From UBA1672 sp050633645 (GTDB lineage: Bacteria; Pseudomonadota; Alphaproteobacteria; Micavibrionales; Micavibrionaceae), in NCBI GenBank assembly GCA_050633645.1, contig JBOEGX010000001.1:248001-312000 (forward strand): 64,000 nt of DNA, written 5' to 3'. Below the pieces are notes generated by a model. The model was not told the DNA's origin, searched no databases, and saw only the letters and a program-made list of their open reading frames with translations. A program made the translations under genes and the position numbers. Below, piece after piece: positions 1 to 9,000 of this stretch. Within the stretch, counting starts at the first letter, position 1, and each line of letters begins with the position of its first letter.

Positions 1-1170
1 GACCCCGCGCCGGTGACAGGCGAGAGAACGAATGAGGCAATGTTTAAAAAGATTGGTGATACTGGCGTTTTGGCCTATATCGGCGATTCAACGAATTCAG
101 AGGTTGATGGATATTCTGGTTCAGAGCGTGATGTTGCGAAGGGACTGGCTGCGGAATTTAAAAGCTGTAAGGGGAAGATTGCTATTACGATTTTTGCATC
201 TAATGTTGGGCGGCTTATTAGCATTGTCAACGCGGCGCAAGAGGCTGGGCGCTCTGTGGCTCTGGTTGGGCGATCATTGCACCGAATGGCGGGAGCGGCG
301 ATTGATTGTGGGTATTTGAATGATATTCCTGATTTTATTACTGAGGATGAGATAGGACATATTCCATCTGATAATCTTGTTTTGGTTGTTACAGGATCAC
401 AGGGCGAACATCGCGCGGCATTGGCGCGAATTGCGCGAGGCGACCATCGATCAGTTAAGCTTAATCGCGGGGATACAGTTATCTTTTCTTCTCGCGCGAT
501 ACCCGGGAATGAGCGCACGATTAACACGGTGAAGAATAATTTAAGTGCGGGAGGTGTTCGTATTATTACCCCCAATGATACCAAAAATAAAATTCATGTG
601 TCGGGGCACCCTTGCCGTGATGAGATTGCGGATATGCTTGGGTGGATACGTCCACAATGTGTTATTCCTGTTCACGGTGAACGTGTGCAACTTGATGCCC
701 ATGCGAAACTTGCGACGGGGTGTCAGGTGGGGCAGACTATTGTTCCAAGCAATGGTTCTGTGATTAGGCTTTCTCCGAACGAGCCAAAGATTGTAGATCA
801 TGTTGAGGCGGGATTATTGGCGGTGGATCAACGACGCATTATCCCCGCGACGCATCAATCCATCACGGCGCGGCGTAAATTACAATATTCGGGCGCGGTT
901 CATGTATCATTGGTTATGGATTGTGATTTACAGGTTCTTGGTAACATCAAAATTGATACGGTGGGGTTAAGTTGTGAGCGTAATGATGATTGCATCATCG
1001 CCGATCTTGAGAGATTTATTAAGCGCAGCATTAATGATATTCCTGATGATATTGATTTAGACGAAGAGCAAGTTGCGGAGGCTATTCGTATTCCTTTGCG
1101 AAAATTTGTATTAGAAATTCTTGGCTTGCGCCCTAAAACTACGGTGCACGTAGCGATATTGGATATTTGA
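1..1170 (+). CDS. rnj: Ribonuclease J, C-terminal part (5' end outside window)
   Basis: The reading frame is open from the first base, so the gene begins upstream; about 389 residues of a family usually near 550 are present. RNase J is a metallo-beta-lactamase/beta-CASP ribonuclease with 5'-3' exonuclease and endonuclease activity in mRNA decay and rRNA maturation. The visible part contains the beta-CASP segment with the GDSTN motif near residue 28, and the later SGHPCRDE...IPVHGE block near residues 200-226 that carries a metal-binding histidine. The N-terminal HxHxDH motif is off the window. The stop codon lies one base before the next gene, so they are co-transcribed. The family call is firm; which of the two nuclease activities dominates is not known. 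Confidence 0.93.
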   Translation, partial: DPAPVTGERTNEAMFKKIGDTGVLAYIGDSTNSEVDGYSGSERDVAKGLAAEFKSCKGKIAITIFASNVGRLISIVNAAQEAGRSVALVGRSLHRMAGAAIDCGYLNDIPDFITEDEIGHIPSDNLVLVVTGSQGEHRAALARIARGDHRSVKLNRGDTVIFSSRAIPGNERTINTVKNNLSAGGVRIITPNDTKNKIHVSGHPCRDEIADMLGWIRPQCVIPVHGERVQLDAHAKLATGCQVGQTIVPSNGSVIRLSPNEPKIVDHVEAGLLAVDQRRIIPATHQSITARRKLQYSGAVHVSLVMDCDLQVLGNIKIDTVGLSCERNDDCIIADLERFIKRSINDIPDDIDLDEEQVAEAIRIPLRKFVLEILGLRPKTTVHVAILDI

Positions 1171-1171
1171 T

Positions 1172-1426
1172 ATGCAACCTGTTTCGGCTTTTGTTGTTTT
1201 TGTAATCATATGGTGGCTGGTTATCTTTTGTGTGTTGCCCATTGGATTGCCGACGGAGCACGAAGAAGGTGATGAGGGTGTACGAGCAGGCGGTGCGCCG
1301 AAAAATCTTAATATTAAAAAGAAACTTTTGTTGACGACGTTAATTTCTGCTGGACTTTGGATTATTGTTTTTATTGTCATTCAAATGGGGATCTTTGACC
1401 TTCGTGAGTTTGTGTTGGGAAAGTAG
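1172..1426 (+). CDS. DUF1467 family small membrane protein
   Basis: An 84-residue protein with two hydrophobic segments (about residues 5-25 and 52-73) separated by a polar, acidic loop. The pattern of an LPIG motif after the first helix, a charged loop and a second helix matches DUF1467, a family found mainly in alphaproteobacteria next to rnj and proS. Its function is unknown; the topology implies an inner-membrane protein. It starts one base after the rnj stop and is followed three bases later by the next gene, so it belongs to this operon. Confidence 0.8.
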   Translation: MQPVSAFVVFVIIWWLVIFCVLPIGLPTEHEEGDEGVRAGGAPKNLNIKKKLLLTTLISAGLWIIVFIVIQMGIFDLREFVLGK

Positions 1427-1429
1427 ATA

Positions 1430-1906
1430 ATGCGCTTTTTCTTTTTTATCGCTTTGTTTTTAATGCCGTCCTTGGTTTATGCCGATGGTGTGGAAGAACT
1501 ATGTGATAGGGTCGGACAGGCGAAAAAACCGCCCGTATGGGGCGCGGATTATGTTGCGGGCGTCGATGTACATGGTCAGCGCGTTGTACCTGCGGATTTA
1601 AGCAATAGTGGTGGAGTTTTGAATAATCCGATTATCATTCCTATTGATGTTTATCTTGCACAACGTTTTGGCATCGTTTTGCCACAAGGTATTGAATTAA
1701 AGCCCGAGCTATTTAAGGTGAAGGTTTTTGAAGATGGGCGCGTTATGTATAACGAGCAGAATATTACGTCAAACACGGTAGATGCATGCGTCGAAATTCA
1801 AGAAGAAAATTTGCAACTTAGCCCCAAATCCCATGGACAGAATGGCGGGGATACCTTACCATCCGACGATACAATTCAGGGGCAATATCCTGAATATAAT
1901 GAGTAA
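1430..1906 (+). CDS. Hypothetical exported protein
   Basis: A 158-residue protein that I do not recognise. Residues 1-18 form a typical Sec signal peptide (short basic start, a run of Phe/Leu, then LVYADG at the probable cleavage site). The mature part has two cysteines (around residues 25 and 122), a central segment rich in Val/Ile/Pro that looks like beta structure, and a polar Gln/Ser/Asp-rich tail. It is most likely periplasmic. It sits tightly between the DUF1467 gene and proS, which suggests co-transcription, but its neighbours give no functional clue. No lipobox is visible at the cleavage site. Confidence 0.65.
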   Translation: MRFFFFIALFLMPSLVYADGVEELCDRVGQAKKPPVWGADYVAGVDVHGQRVVPADLSNSGGVLNNPIIIPIDVYLAQRFGIVLPQGIELKPELFKVKVFEDGRVMYNEQNITSNTVDACVEIQEENLQLSPKSHGQNGGDTLPSDDTIQGQYPEYNE

Positions 1907-1929
1907 TAAAGTATCGGATAATCAGGATT

Positions 1930-3384
1930 ATGAGTAAAAAGCAAAGAACGGCTGTTACGCCTACACGTGATGAGGATTTCCCAGAGTGGTATCAGCAGGT
2001 TATTAAGGCCGCGGATATGGCGGAAAACTCGCCTGTGCGCGGGTGTATGATCATCAAGCCTTATGGCTTTGCGTTGTGGGAGAATATGCAGCGTATTTTT
2101 GATGGTATGATCAAGGATGCAGGCGTTCAGAATGCTTACTTTCCATTGCTTATCCCTCTTAATTTTATGAGCCGTGAGGCCGAGCATGTTGATGGTTTTG
2201 CTAAAGAATGCGCCGTTGTAACACATCACCGTTTAGAGGCAGGTGAAGACGGGGGACTTGTTCCGGCAGGGAAATTGGAAGAGCCTTATATAATCCGTCC
2301 AACATCTGAAACCATTATTGGTGATGCGATGGCGAGATGGATACAGTCTTATCGTGATTTGCCGATGAAGCTTAACCAATGGTGTAATGTGATGCGTTGG
2401 GAAATGCGTACGCGGATGTTTTTGCGTACGTCTGAATTCCTTTGGCAAGAGGGGCATAACGCCTTTGAAACCGCCGATGAAGCCCGTGCGGATTCATTAA
2501 AAATGCTTGAAGCTTATCGCGTTTTTGCCGAAGATTATCTTGCTTTACCTGTTATCACGGGTGAGAAAACAGAGGATGAGCGTTTCCCTGGTGCGAATGC
2601 GACCTATACGATTGAGGCCATGATGCAGGATGGAAAAGCTTTGCAGGCGGGAACATCACATGATTTGGGGCAGAATTTTTCAAAGTCTATTGGCATTAAA
2701 TTTCAGGGACGCGAGGGGAATGAGGAGTTTGCCCATACTACCAGTTGGGGGATATCCACCCGTTTGATTGGCGGTATGATTATGACGCACGCGGATGATG
2801 ATGGCATGATTATGCCGCCGCGCGTGGCGCCGCATCATGTTGTGATTATTCCGATTGTTAAGGATGGGCAAAACGCAGCCGCAATGAATGCCTATATTGA
2901 TGATTTGGTTGGTCAACTTAGAGATAACAATATTCGCGTATCGGTTGATGATCGTGAAGAGCGCACACCGAATAAAATGTGGGATGCGATTAAAAAGGGC
3001 GTTCCGCTACGCGTTGAGATTGGTGGTCGCGAAGTGGAAGAAGGTACATTGACCTATATACGCCGCGATATTGGTAAAGATTCTAAAACCACATGCAGCG
3101 TGCCAGAATTTGTGAAGAGTGTTCAGGGTGTTTTGGACGCGATGCATGATGATTTGTTTGCACGGGCAAAAACTTTTCGTGATATGAATATCGTGGATGG
3201 GGATGATATCAAAGTGGTCTCTAAGTTTTTTAGTAAGAAGAGCAGTATTGGGTTCATGAAAATTCCCGTTGAAATGCTTCAAAATCCAATTCTTGAAAAA
3301 ATTATGAAGGAACATAGTCTTTCAACACGGTGTATGCCGTTTGCGGATGATGGTAAAAAAGTTTTAATCGGAAAGGCGTATTAA
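1930..3384 (+). CDS. proS: Prolyl-tRNA synthetase, archaeal/eukaryotic type (ProS type 3)
   Basis: A class II aminoacyl-tRNA synthetase that charges tRNA-Pro. The 484-residue sequence has the TPTRDEDFPEWY start, the class II motif 2 block FLRTSEFLWQEGH near residue 165, the QAGTSHDLGQNF block near residue 242, and the HTTSWGIS...GGMIMTHADD motif 3 region near residues 272-290. These signatures, the lack of the bacterial editing insertion, and the C-terminal extension ending in KAY identify the archaeal/eukaryotic-type enzyme (also found in Thermus and some other bacteria) rather than the short bacterial form usual in alphaproteobacteria. The Zn-binding cysteines common in the type 3 C-terminal domain are not present. 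It ends six bases before lolC. Confidence 0.93.
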   Translation: MSKKQRTAVTPTRDEDFPEWYQQVIKAADMAENSPVRGCMIIKPYGFALWENMQRIFDGMIKDAGVQNAYFPLLIPLNFMSREAEHVDGFAKECAVVTHHRLEAGEDGGLVPAGKLEEPYIIRPTSETIIGDAMARWIQSYRDLPMKLNQWCNVMRWEMRTRMFLRTSEFLWQEGHNAFETADEARADSLKMLEAYRVFAEDYLALPVITGEKTEDERFPGANATYTIEAMMQDGKALQAGTSHDLGQNFSKSIGIKFQGREGNEEFAHTTSWGISTRLIGGMIMTHADDDGMIMPPRVAPHHVVIIPIVKDGQNAAAMNAYIDDLVGQLRDNNIRVSVDDREERTPNKMWDAIKKGVPLRVEIGGREVEEGTLTYIRRDIGKDSKTTCSVPEFVKSVQGVLDAMHDDLFARAKTFRDMNIVDGDDIKVVSKFFSKKSSIGFMKIPVEMLQNPILEKIMKEHSLSTRCMPFADDGKKVLIGKAY

Positions 3385-3390
3385 GAGTTT

Positions 3391-4632
3391 ATGATCTCTA
3401 AATTTGAAAGACTGGTTGCGATGCGATACTTGCGCTCTAAAAAGGCGGAAGGATTTGTGTCTGTGATTGCGGGATTTTCGTTTGCAGGCATTATGCTTGG
3501 TGTTGCTACGCTTATCATTGTTATGTCGGTGATGAACGGTTTTAGGCAGGAGCTGTTTAGCCGTATTCTTGGTCTTGGCGGGCATATGAATGTCTATTCG
3601 CAGGCGGGCGCATTATATGATTACGAAAATATTGCTGATTCAATCCGAAATATTCAAGGCATTGATAGCGTTACCCCCGTTATAGAGGGGCAGACGTTGT
3701 TGTCGTATCAAAATGCAGCGACTGGCGTTATGGTGCGAGGGATATCACAAAAGGACTTTGCCGAGCGTGATATTCTATATAACGGCATTATTGCGGGAGA
3801 TATGGATAATTATCGCGATTTTAAAATTGCCATTGGCTCTGTGCTTGCGAAAAAAATTCACGTTGGTATTGGGGATAAAATTACTTTGACCTCTCCTATC
3901 CTTAAAACCACTCCGTTTGGGACGATGCCAACGCAGAAGTCATTTGAAGTTGGTATGATCTTTGATGTTGAAATGTACGAGTATAATAGCGGGTTTGTGT
4001 TTATGCCGTTACCCGCCGCGCAGAAGTTCTTTCAGTTTACCGGGTCTGTGAGCGCCCTTGAAATATTTGTGAGTGATCCAGAGCGTTTGGATGAAAGCCG
4101 TCATGCCGTTGAGCTTGACCTTAATAGGCGAGCCTCTGTTTATGATTGGCGGGATATGAATAAGAGCTTTTTCAATGCATTGAATGTTGAGCGTAATGTT
4201 ATGTTTTTAATTCTTTCGATGATCATTTTGGTTGCCGCCTTTAACATTATTTCATCCATGATTATGCTTGTTAAAGACAAGGGGCATGATATTGCGATTA
4301 TGCGAACCATGGGGGCAACACGCGGAAATATGATGCGGATATTTATGCTGACTGGTGCGAGTATTGGTTTTATTGGTACTCTTATAGGTTCAATATTGGG
4401 TATATCATTTGCTCTAAATATTGAGACTGTACGCACGGTATTAGAAGGTATGACGGGGGCATCTTTATGGGATGAAGAGATTAGGTTTTTATCGGAAATC
4501 CCAGCAAAAATTGATTGGAACGAAGTTATAACTGTTATTGCTATGGCGTTTTCACTTTCTATATTGGCAACGATATACCCCGCGTGGAGAGCTTCGCGCC
4601 TCGACCCCATTGAAGCGTTGCGCTATGAGTAA
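3391..4632 (+). CDS. lolC: Lipoprotein-releasing ABC transporter permease LolC/LolE
   Basis: Inner-membrane subunit of the LolCDE machine that extracts lipoproteins from the inner membrane and hands them to LolA. The 413-residue protein shows the family architecture: a first transmembrane helix near residues 22-48, a large periplasmic MacB-like domain of about 200 residues, then three helices of the FtsX domain (about residues 270-400). The opening RYLRSKKAEGFVSVIAGFS and the final ASRLDPIEALRYE are hallmark LolC/E sequences. Only one permease gene is present beside lolD, as is usual in alphaproteobacteria, where a single LolC/E-type permease is thought to act as a homodimer. Confidence 0.93.
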   Translation: MISKFERLVAMRYLRSKKAEGFVSVIAGFSFAGIMLGVATLIIVMSVMNGFRQELFSRILGLGGHMNVYSQAGALYDYENIADSIRNIQGIDSVTPVIEGQTLLSYQNAATGVMVRGISQKDFAERDILYNGIIAGDMDNYRDFKIAIGSVLAKKIHVGIGDKITLTSPILKTTPFGTMPTQKSFEVGMIFDVEMYEYNSGFVFMPLPAAQKFFQFTGSVSALEIFVSDPERLDESRHAVELDLNRRASVYDWRDMNKSFFNALNVERNVMFLILSMIILVAAFNIISSMIMLVKDKGHDIAIMRTMGATRGNMMRIFMLTGASIGFIGTLIGSILGISFALNIETVRTVLEGMTGASLWDEEIRFLSEIPAKIDWNEVITVIAMAFSLSILATIYPAWRASRLDPIEALRYE

Positions 4633-4686
4633 TCTTTTTACGTCACATTATAATCATGATACTTTTTGATGATGGAATATAAGTTA

Positions 4687-5565
4687 ATGGATATTTTTGA
4701 GAAGAAAAGCACCCCAGATGAGAGTGTTGATAAGGATAGCTATTTTACGGCTGCGCCTGAGGATGACGATTATTTGGATGACTATCTTGATGATGATCTG
4801 GAGGAGGATGATATTGATTTATCTGATGATATCCGCGAAGAAGATGACGCATCATATACGCCGCCACCATCTGGAAATATTGCCGAGGGATCTATCCTTT
4901 TATCTGTGAAGGGGCTTAATAAGTTTTATCGTCAAGGCGGGCGCGGCATTCATATTCTTAATAATGTTGATTTACGTATTTATTCTGGTGAGATTGCGGC
5001 ATTGGTTGGGCCTAGTGGTTCTGGGAAATCTACGCTTCTTCATATTCTAGGGTTACTTGATACCTCAACATCGGGACACCTTATGATGGGGGATCGTGAT
5101 ATTTCAAAACTATCTGATCATGCACGAACAAAACTACGTAGTGAGCATATTGGTTTTATTTATCAGTTTCATCATTTATTACCCGAATTTAGTGCATTAG
5201 AAAATGTTGCTATTCCCCTTATTATTTCAGGGGTTAACCCAAAGGACGCACAAGATAGAGCCGCTGTTCTATTGGAGCAGTTAAAGTTAGGGCATCGGCT
5301 TACTCATCGGCCTGCAACATTATCCGGCGGAGAGCAGCAACGTGTTGCGATTGCACGGGCGCTTATTAATGATCCGTATCTTTTATTTGCGGATGAGCCG
5401 ACCGGAAACCTTGATCCTGAAACGTCGGAGGAGGTGTTTGATTTGCTCCTCAATCTTGTACGAAGCCGCGGTATTGGCGCGCTTATTGCGACACATAATA
5501 TGGATTTGGCACAGCAAATGGATCGTATCTTAGAAGTTAAATCGGGACGAATTTTACCTTATTGA
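4687..5565 (+). CDS. lolD: Lipoprotein-releasing ABC transporter ATPase LolD, with acidic N-terminal extension
   Basis: ATPase that powers LolC/E. The ABC domain (about residues 72-292) carries Walker A GPSGSGKST, a Q-loop in FIYQFHHLLPEFSALEN, the signature LSGGEQQRVAIARAL, Walker B LLFADEPTGNLD and the switch histidine in ATHN. Before it lies an unusual extension of about 65 residues dominated by Asp and Glu with few hydrophobic residues; typical LolD is near 230 residues. I chose the ATG at 4687 because a weak GGA lies about 10 bases upstream; in-frame ATGs at 4669 and 4672 would add five or six residues. The gene converges on the next one with a seven-base overlap of the ends. Confidence 0.92.
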   Translation: MDIFEKKSTPDESVDKDSYFTAAPEDDDYLDDYLDDDLEEDDIDLSDDIREEDDASYTPPPSGNIAEGSILLSVKGLNKFYRQGGRGIHILNNVDLRIYSGEIAALVGPSGSGKSTLLHILGLLDTSTSGHLMMGDRDISKLSDHARTKLRSEHIGFIYQFHHLLPEFSALENVAIPLIISGVNPKDAQDRAAVLLEQLKLGHRLTHRPATLSGGEQQRVAIARALINDPYLLFADEPTGNLDPETSEEVFDLLLNLVRSRGIGALIATHNMDLAQQMDRILEVKSGRILPY

Positions 5566-5984
5566 GGTACGAAAAAGTTATAGCTATTTTGTTGTGGGTC
5601 AGTGTTGTTTTGATCTGTGGTTTCCACTGGCTTGCCTGCTTTATCAATCGAAAAGTAATTTAATTCATGTTCATCAAGACCTAAATGCTGAATAAATTCA
5701 TTTGCTGATATTGTTTTTTCACCGTCATTTGATAAGAATGTAACTTTATCAAATCTAATTTCTTGTGTTGGGCCTTCCGCCTCAAAAACACGTGTTAAAG
5801 GTAGAAACTCCCATTCTAGCATTGCGTCATAGGCGATGGACGTTGGGGACGAGTAATCTTCTTCTGCTACATTTGGAGGATTTCGATCTATTGGTTCAAA
5901 AAAGCCGTTTACTTTCTGAATATTATCTTTAGTTGCATATACAAATACAACATCGTCACCTTCATAAAACTTTATTTCGTTCAT
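5559..5984 (-). CDS. Hypothetical acidic protein
   Basis: A 141-residue protein of unknown function. It has no signal peptide, membrane segment or cysteine and is acidic, with a Gln/Asn-rich C-terminal tail. The start was placed at the ATG at 5984 because a GAGG Shine-Dalgarno element lies six bases upstream on the minus strand; an upstream ATG at 5996 lacks this. It is an isolated minus-strand gene between lolD (tail-to-tail, seven-base overlap) and dnaE (divergent). Its base composition is more AT-rich than dnaE. The clear ribosome-binding site and full-length open frame make it a probable real gene. Confidence 0.6.
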   Translation of the reverse strand: MNEIKFYEGDDVVFVYATKDNIQKVNGFFEPIDRNPPNVAEEDYSSPTSIAYDAMLEWEFLPLTRVFEAEGPTQEIRFDKVTFLSNDGEKTISANEFIQHLGLDEHELNYFSIDKAGKPVETTDQNNTDPQQNSYNFFVPQ

Positions 5985-6079
5985 TGGTTTCCTCACTTTT
6001 TTATAGATTTACGCTTTCTTAGTAAAAATAGCAAGTTTTAGTGATTTGGAATTGATCTATACCTTTTTAGAGTTTGTGC

Positions 6080-6085
6080 TATAAA
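6080..6085 (+). promoter_or_regulatory. Probable -10 element for dnaE
   Basis: TATAAA lies so that transcription would be expected to begin at or within a base or two of the dnaE ATG at 6092. No Shine-Dalgarno sequence precedes that ATG, so the transcript may be leaderless. No convincing -35 hexamer is seen. Confidence 0.35.
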
Positions 6086-6091
6086 TCATAA

Positions 6092-9000
6092 ATGGATTCA
6101 AATTTTATTCATCTTCATTTGCATTCCGCATATTCATTGGCGGAGGGAGCGATCAAGGTTAAAGACCTTGTGAAGTTGTGCGTCAAAAACAAGATGCCTG
6201 CCGTTGCGGTTACTGATACGAATAATATGTTCGGAGCGATGGAATTTGCTTTGGATGCCTCGAAAAACGGTGTCCAGCCCATATTGGGATGCCAAATTTC
6301 GATTGAAGATGGAACGCAGCTTGTCCTTTTAGTGCAGAATGATCAGGGGTATAAAAACCTGTGCAAACTTATAAGTGCATCTTATATGGGGGGCGAGCCT
6401 CAATCTGATGTTTGTGCGACAGTTGAGACGCTTAGAAACTATTCAGATGGTTTGATTTGTTTGAGTGGGGGCATGAAGGGCGCAATCGCACAAAATGTTC
6501 TTCATGGGCAGATGGATAAAGCAGAGGCGGAGATAAAACGCCTGAAAGATATTTATAAGGATCGGCTCTATATTGAGATTCAACGACATAATTCTTCGGA
6601 TGAAAACCAGTCTGAAGACGGTATAGTTGACTTGGCCTATAAATATGATGTTCCCCTTGTTGCCACGAATGATTGTTATTTTGCGGATCGTGGCGCACAT
6701 GAGGCGCATGATGCGTTGCTGTGCATTGCAGAAGGGCGATATGTTTCCGAAGAAGATCGCCGTAAGGTAACGCCAGAACATTATTTTAAAAGCGCAGCCG
6801 AGATGGTTGAAGTATTTAAAGACCTTCCCGAGGCCGTTCAAAATACGGTTGTAATTGCACAGAGGTGCTCTTATTTGCTGAAACCTATTGCGCCGATTTT
6901 GCCGCCTTTTCAAACGGAGAGTAAGCTGCCCGAGCCTGAGGAATTGGATAGGCAATCAAAAGAGGGGCTTCAATGGCGGCTTGAGAAGTTTGTCTTTGAA
7001 GGTGGAATGGATGATAAAAAGCGCGAAGAGGTCGCAAAACCATATTGGGAGCGATTGGATTTTGAGCTTAAAATTATCAATCAAATGGGCTTTCCAGGAT
7101 ATTTCCTTATTTGTTCGGACTTTATTAAATGGGCGAAGGATCACGACATTCCCGTTGGCCCTGGTCGTGGATCGGGCGCAGGTTCGATTATCGCGTGGGC
7201 GTTGAAAATTACTGACCTTGATCCGCTTGCTCTTGGGCTGCTGTTTGAGCGATTTTTGAATCCTGAACGTGTTTCTATGCCTGACTTTGACGTGGATTTT
7301 TGCCAAGATCGCCGCGATGAAGTTATCCGTTATGTGCAAGATCGTTACGGTCATGACCATGTGGCGCAGATTATTACCTTTGGTAAATTACAGGCACGCG
7401 CGGTTGTGCGTGATGTTGGGCGCGTTCTTCAAATGTCTTATGGGCAGGTTGATCGCATTGCGAAGATGATCCCGAATAATCCCGCTGCGCCGATGACTTT
7501 GCAAGAGGCATTGGATTCTGATCCTGACTTACGTTTGGAGATCAAAAAGGATGAAACACAAAGCAGGCTCATTGATATTGCATTACAGCTTGAGGGACTT
7601 TATCGCCATGCATCAACGCATGCGGCGGGGGTCGTGATTGGTGATCGGCCGCTTGATGAGCTTGTTCCTCTCTATCGTGATTCACGTTCGGATATGCCGG
7701 TGACGCAGTTTAACATGAAATATGTTGAGCAAACGGGGTTGGTTAAGTTTGATTTTTTGGGTTTAAAAACAATGACAGTTGTTCAAAAATCCCTGAATAT
7801 TATTTCGGAAGAAACTGGCAAGAAGATTGATGCGCTTGATATTCCGCTTGATGATCCAAAGGCGTATGAGCTTATGGCGCGCGGGGATACGGTTGGTGTG
7901 TTCCAGTTGGAGAGTGCGGGGATGCGCGATGCGTTGAAAAAAGTGAAGCCGAATAGATTTGAAGATATTATCGCGCTTGTTTCTCTATATCGCCCTGGGC
8001 CGATGGATAATATTCCCAAATATATTGATGTGAAAGAAGGGCGTGAGGAGGCAGATTATATGCATCCAATCCTTAAACCCTATCTTGAAGAGACCTATGG
8101 GATTATGATTTACCAAGAGCAGGTCATGCAAGCGGCGCAGAATTTGGCGGGTTATTCACTCGGTGGTGCGGATTTATTGCGACGGGCAATGGGTAAGAAA
8201 ATCGTTGAGGAAATGAACACGCAGCGCAAAATGTTTGTTGAAGGAGCGAAGGAGCATCATAAGGTTTCCGAAAAACAATCATCCCAAATTTTCGATCAAA
8301 TTGCGAAGTTTGCGGGGTATGGTTTTAACAAGTCACACGCGGCGGCTTATGCATTAATTGCGTATTGGACGGCGTGGTTGAAGGCCAATTATCCTGTGGA
8401 GTTTATGACGGCGTCTATGACACTTGACCTTGGGAATACGGATAAGTTGAGCGTGTTTAAGCAAGACCTCGATAAGATGGAAATTGAATTGCTAATTCCT
8501 GATATCAACGAATCCAATCCTGATTTCAAGGTTGAGGGCAGGGCGGTTCGTTATGCTTTGGCGGCGCTGAAAGGTGTTGGTGAGGACGCGATGGAGAAAA
8601 TCGTTGCCGAGCGCACGGCCAATGGGAAATATGCGGCGCTTGAGGATTTTGCAAAGCGGCTTGACCCAAAAACCATGAACAGGCGACAGTTCGAACAACT
8701 TATCTGCGCGGGGGCGTTTGATAGTCTTAACCCTAATCGTGCGCAGATGAGCGTGGGGGCGGATACAGTTTTACGTTATGCGCAGAGCCTTCAAGATGAA
8801 CGGAATTCAGGGCAGGTGAGCTTGTTCGGTGGCGATGACGATGCGGGTCTTGGTATGCCTGATTTGCCCGAAATGAACAACTGGGACCCGCTTGAAAAAC
8901 TGGCTAAAGAATTTGGCGCGGTTGGGTTTTATCTTTCTGCGCATCCGCTTGACACGCGCCAAGCACAGTTTGAGCGCATGAAAATTGTTCCATTTTCGTT

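Noticed and set aside
75..584. Long antisense frame (169 residues) under rnj
   Set aside because: It is a shadow of the rnj coding strand, without SD or familiar sequence. Similar shadows under dnaE, lolC, comEC and the pdh genes were also dropped.
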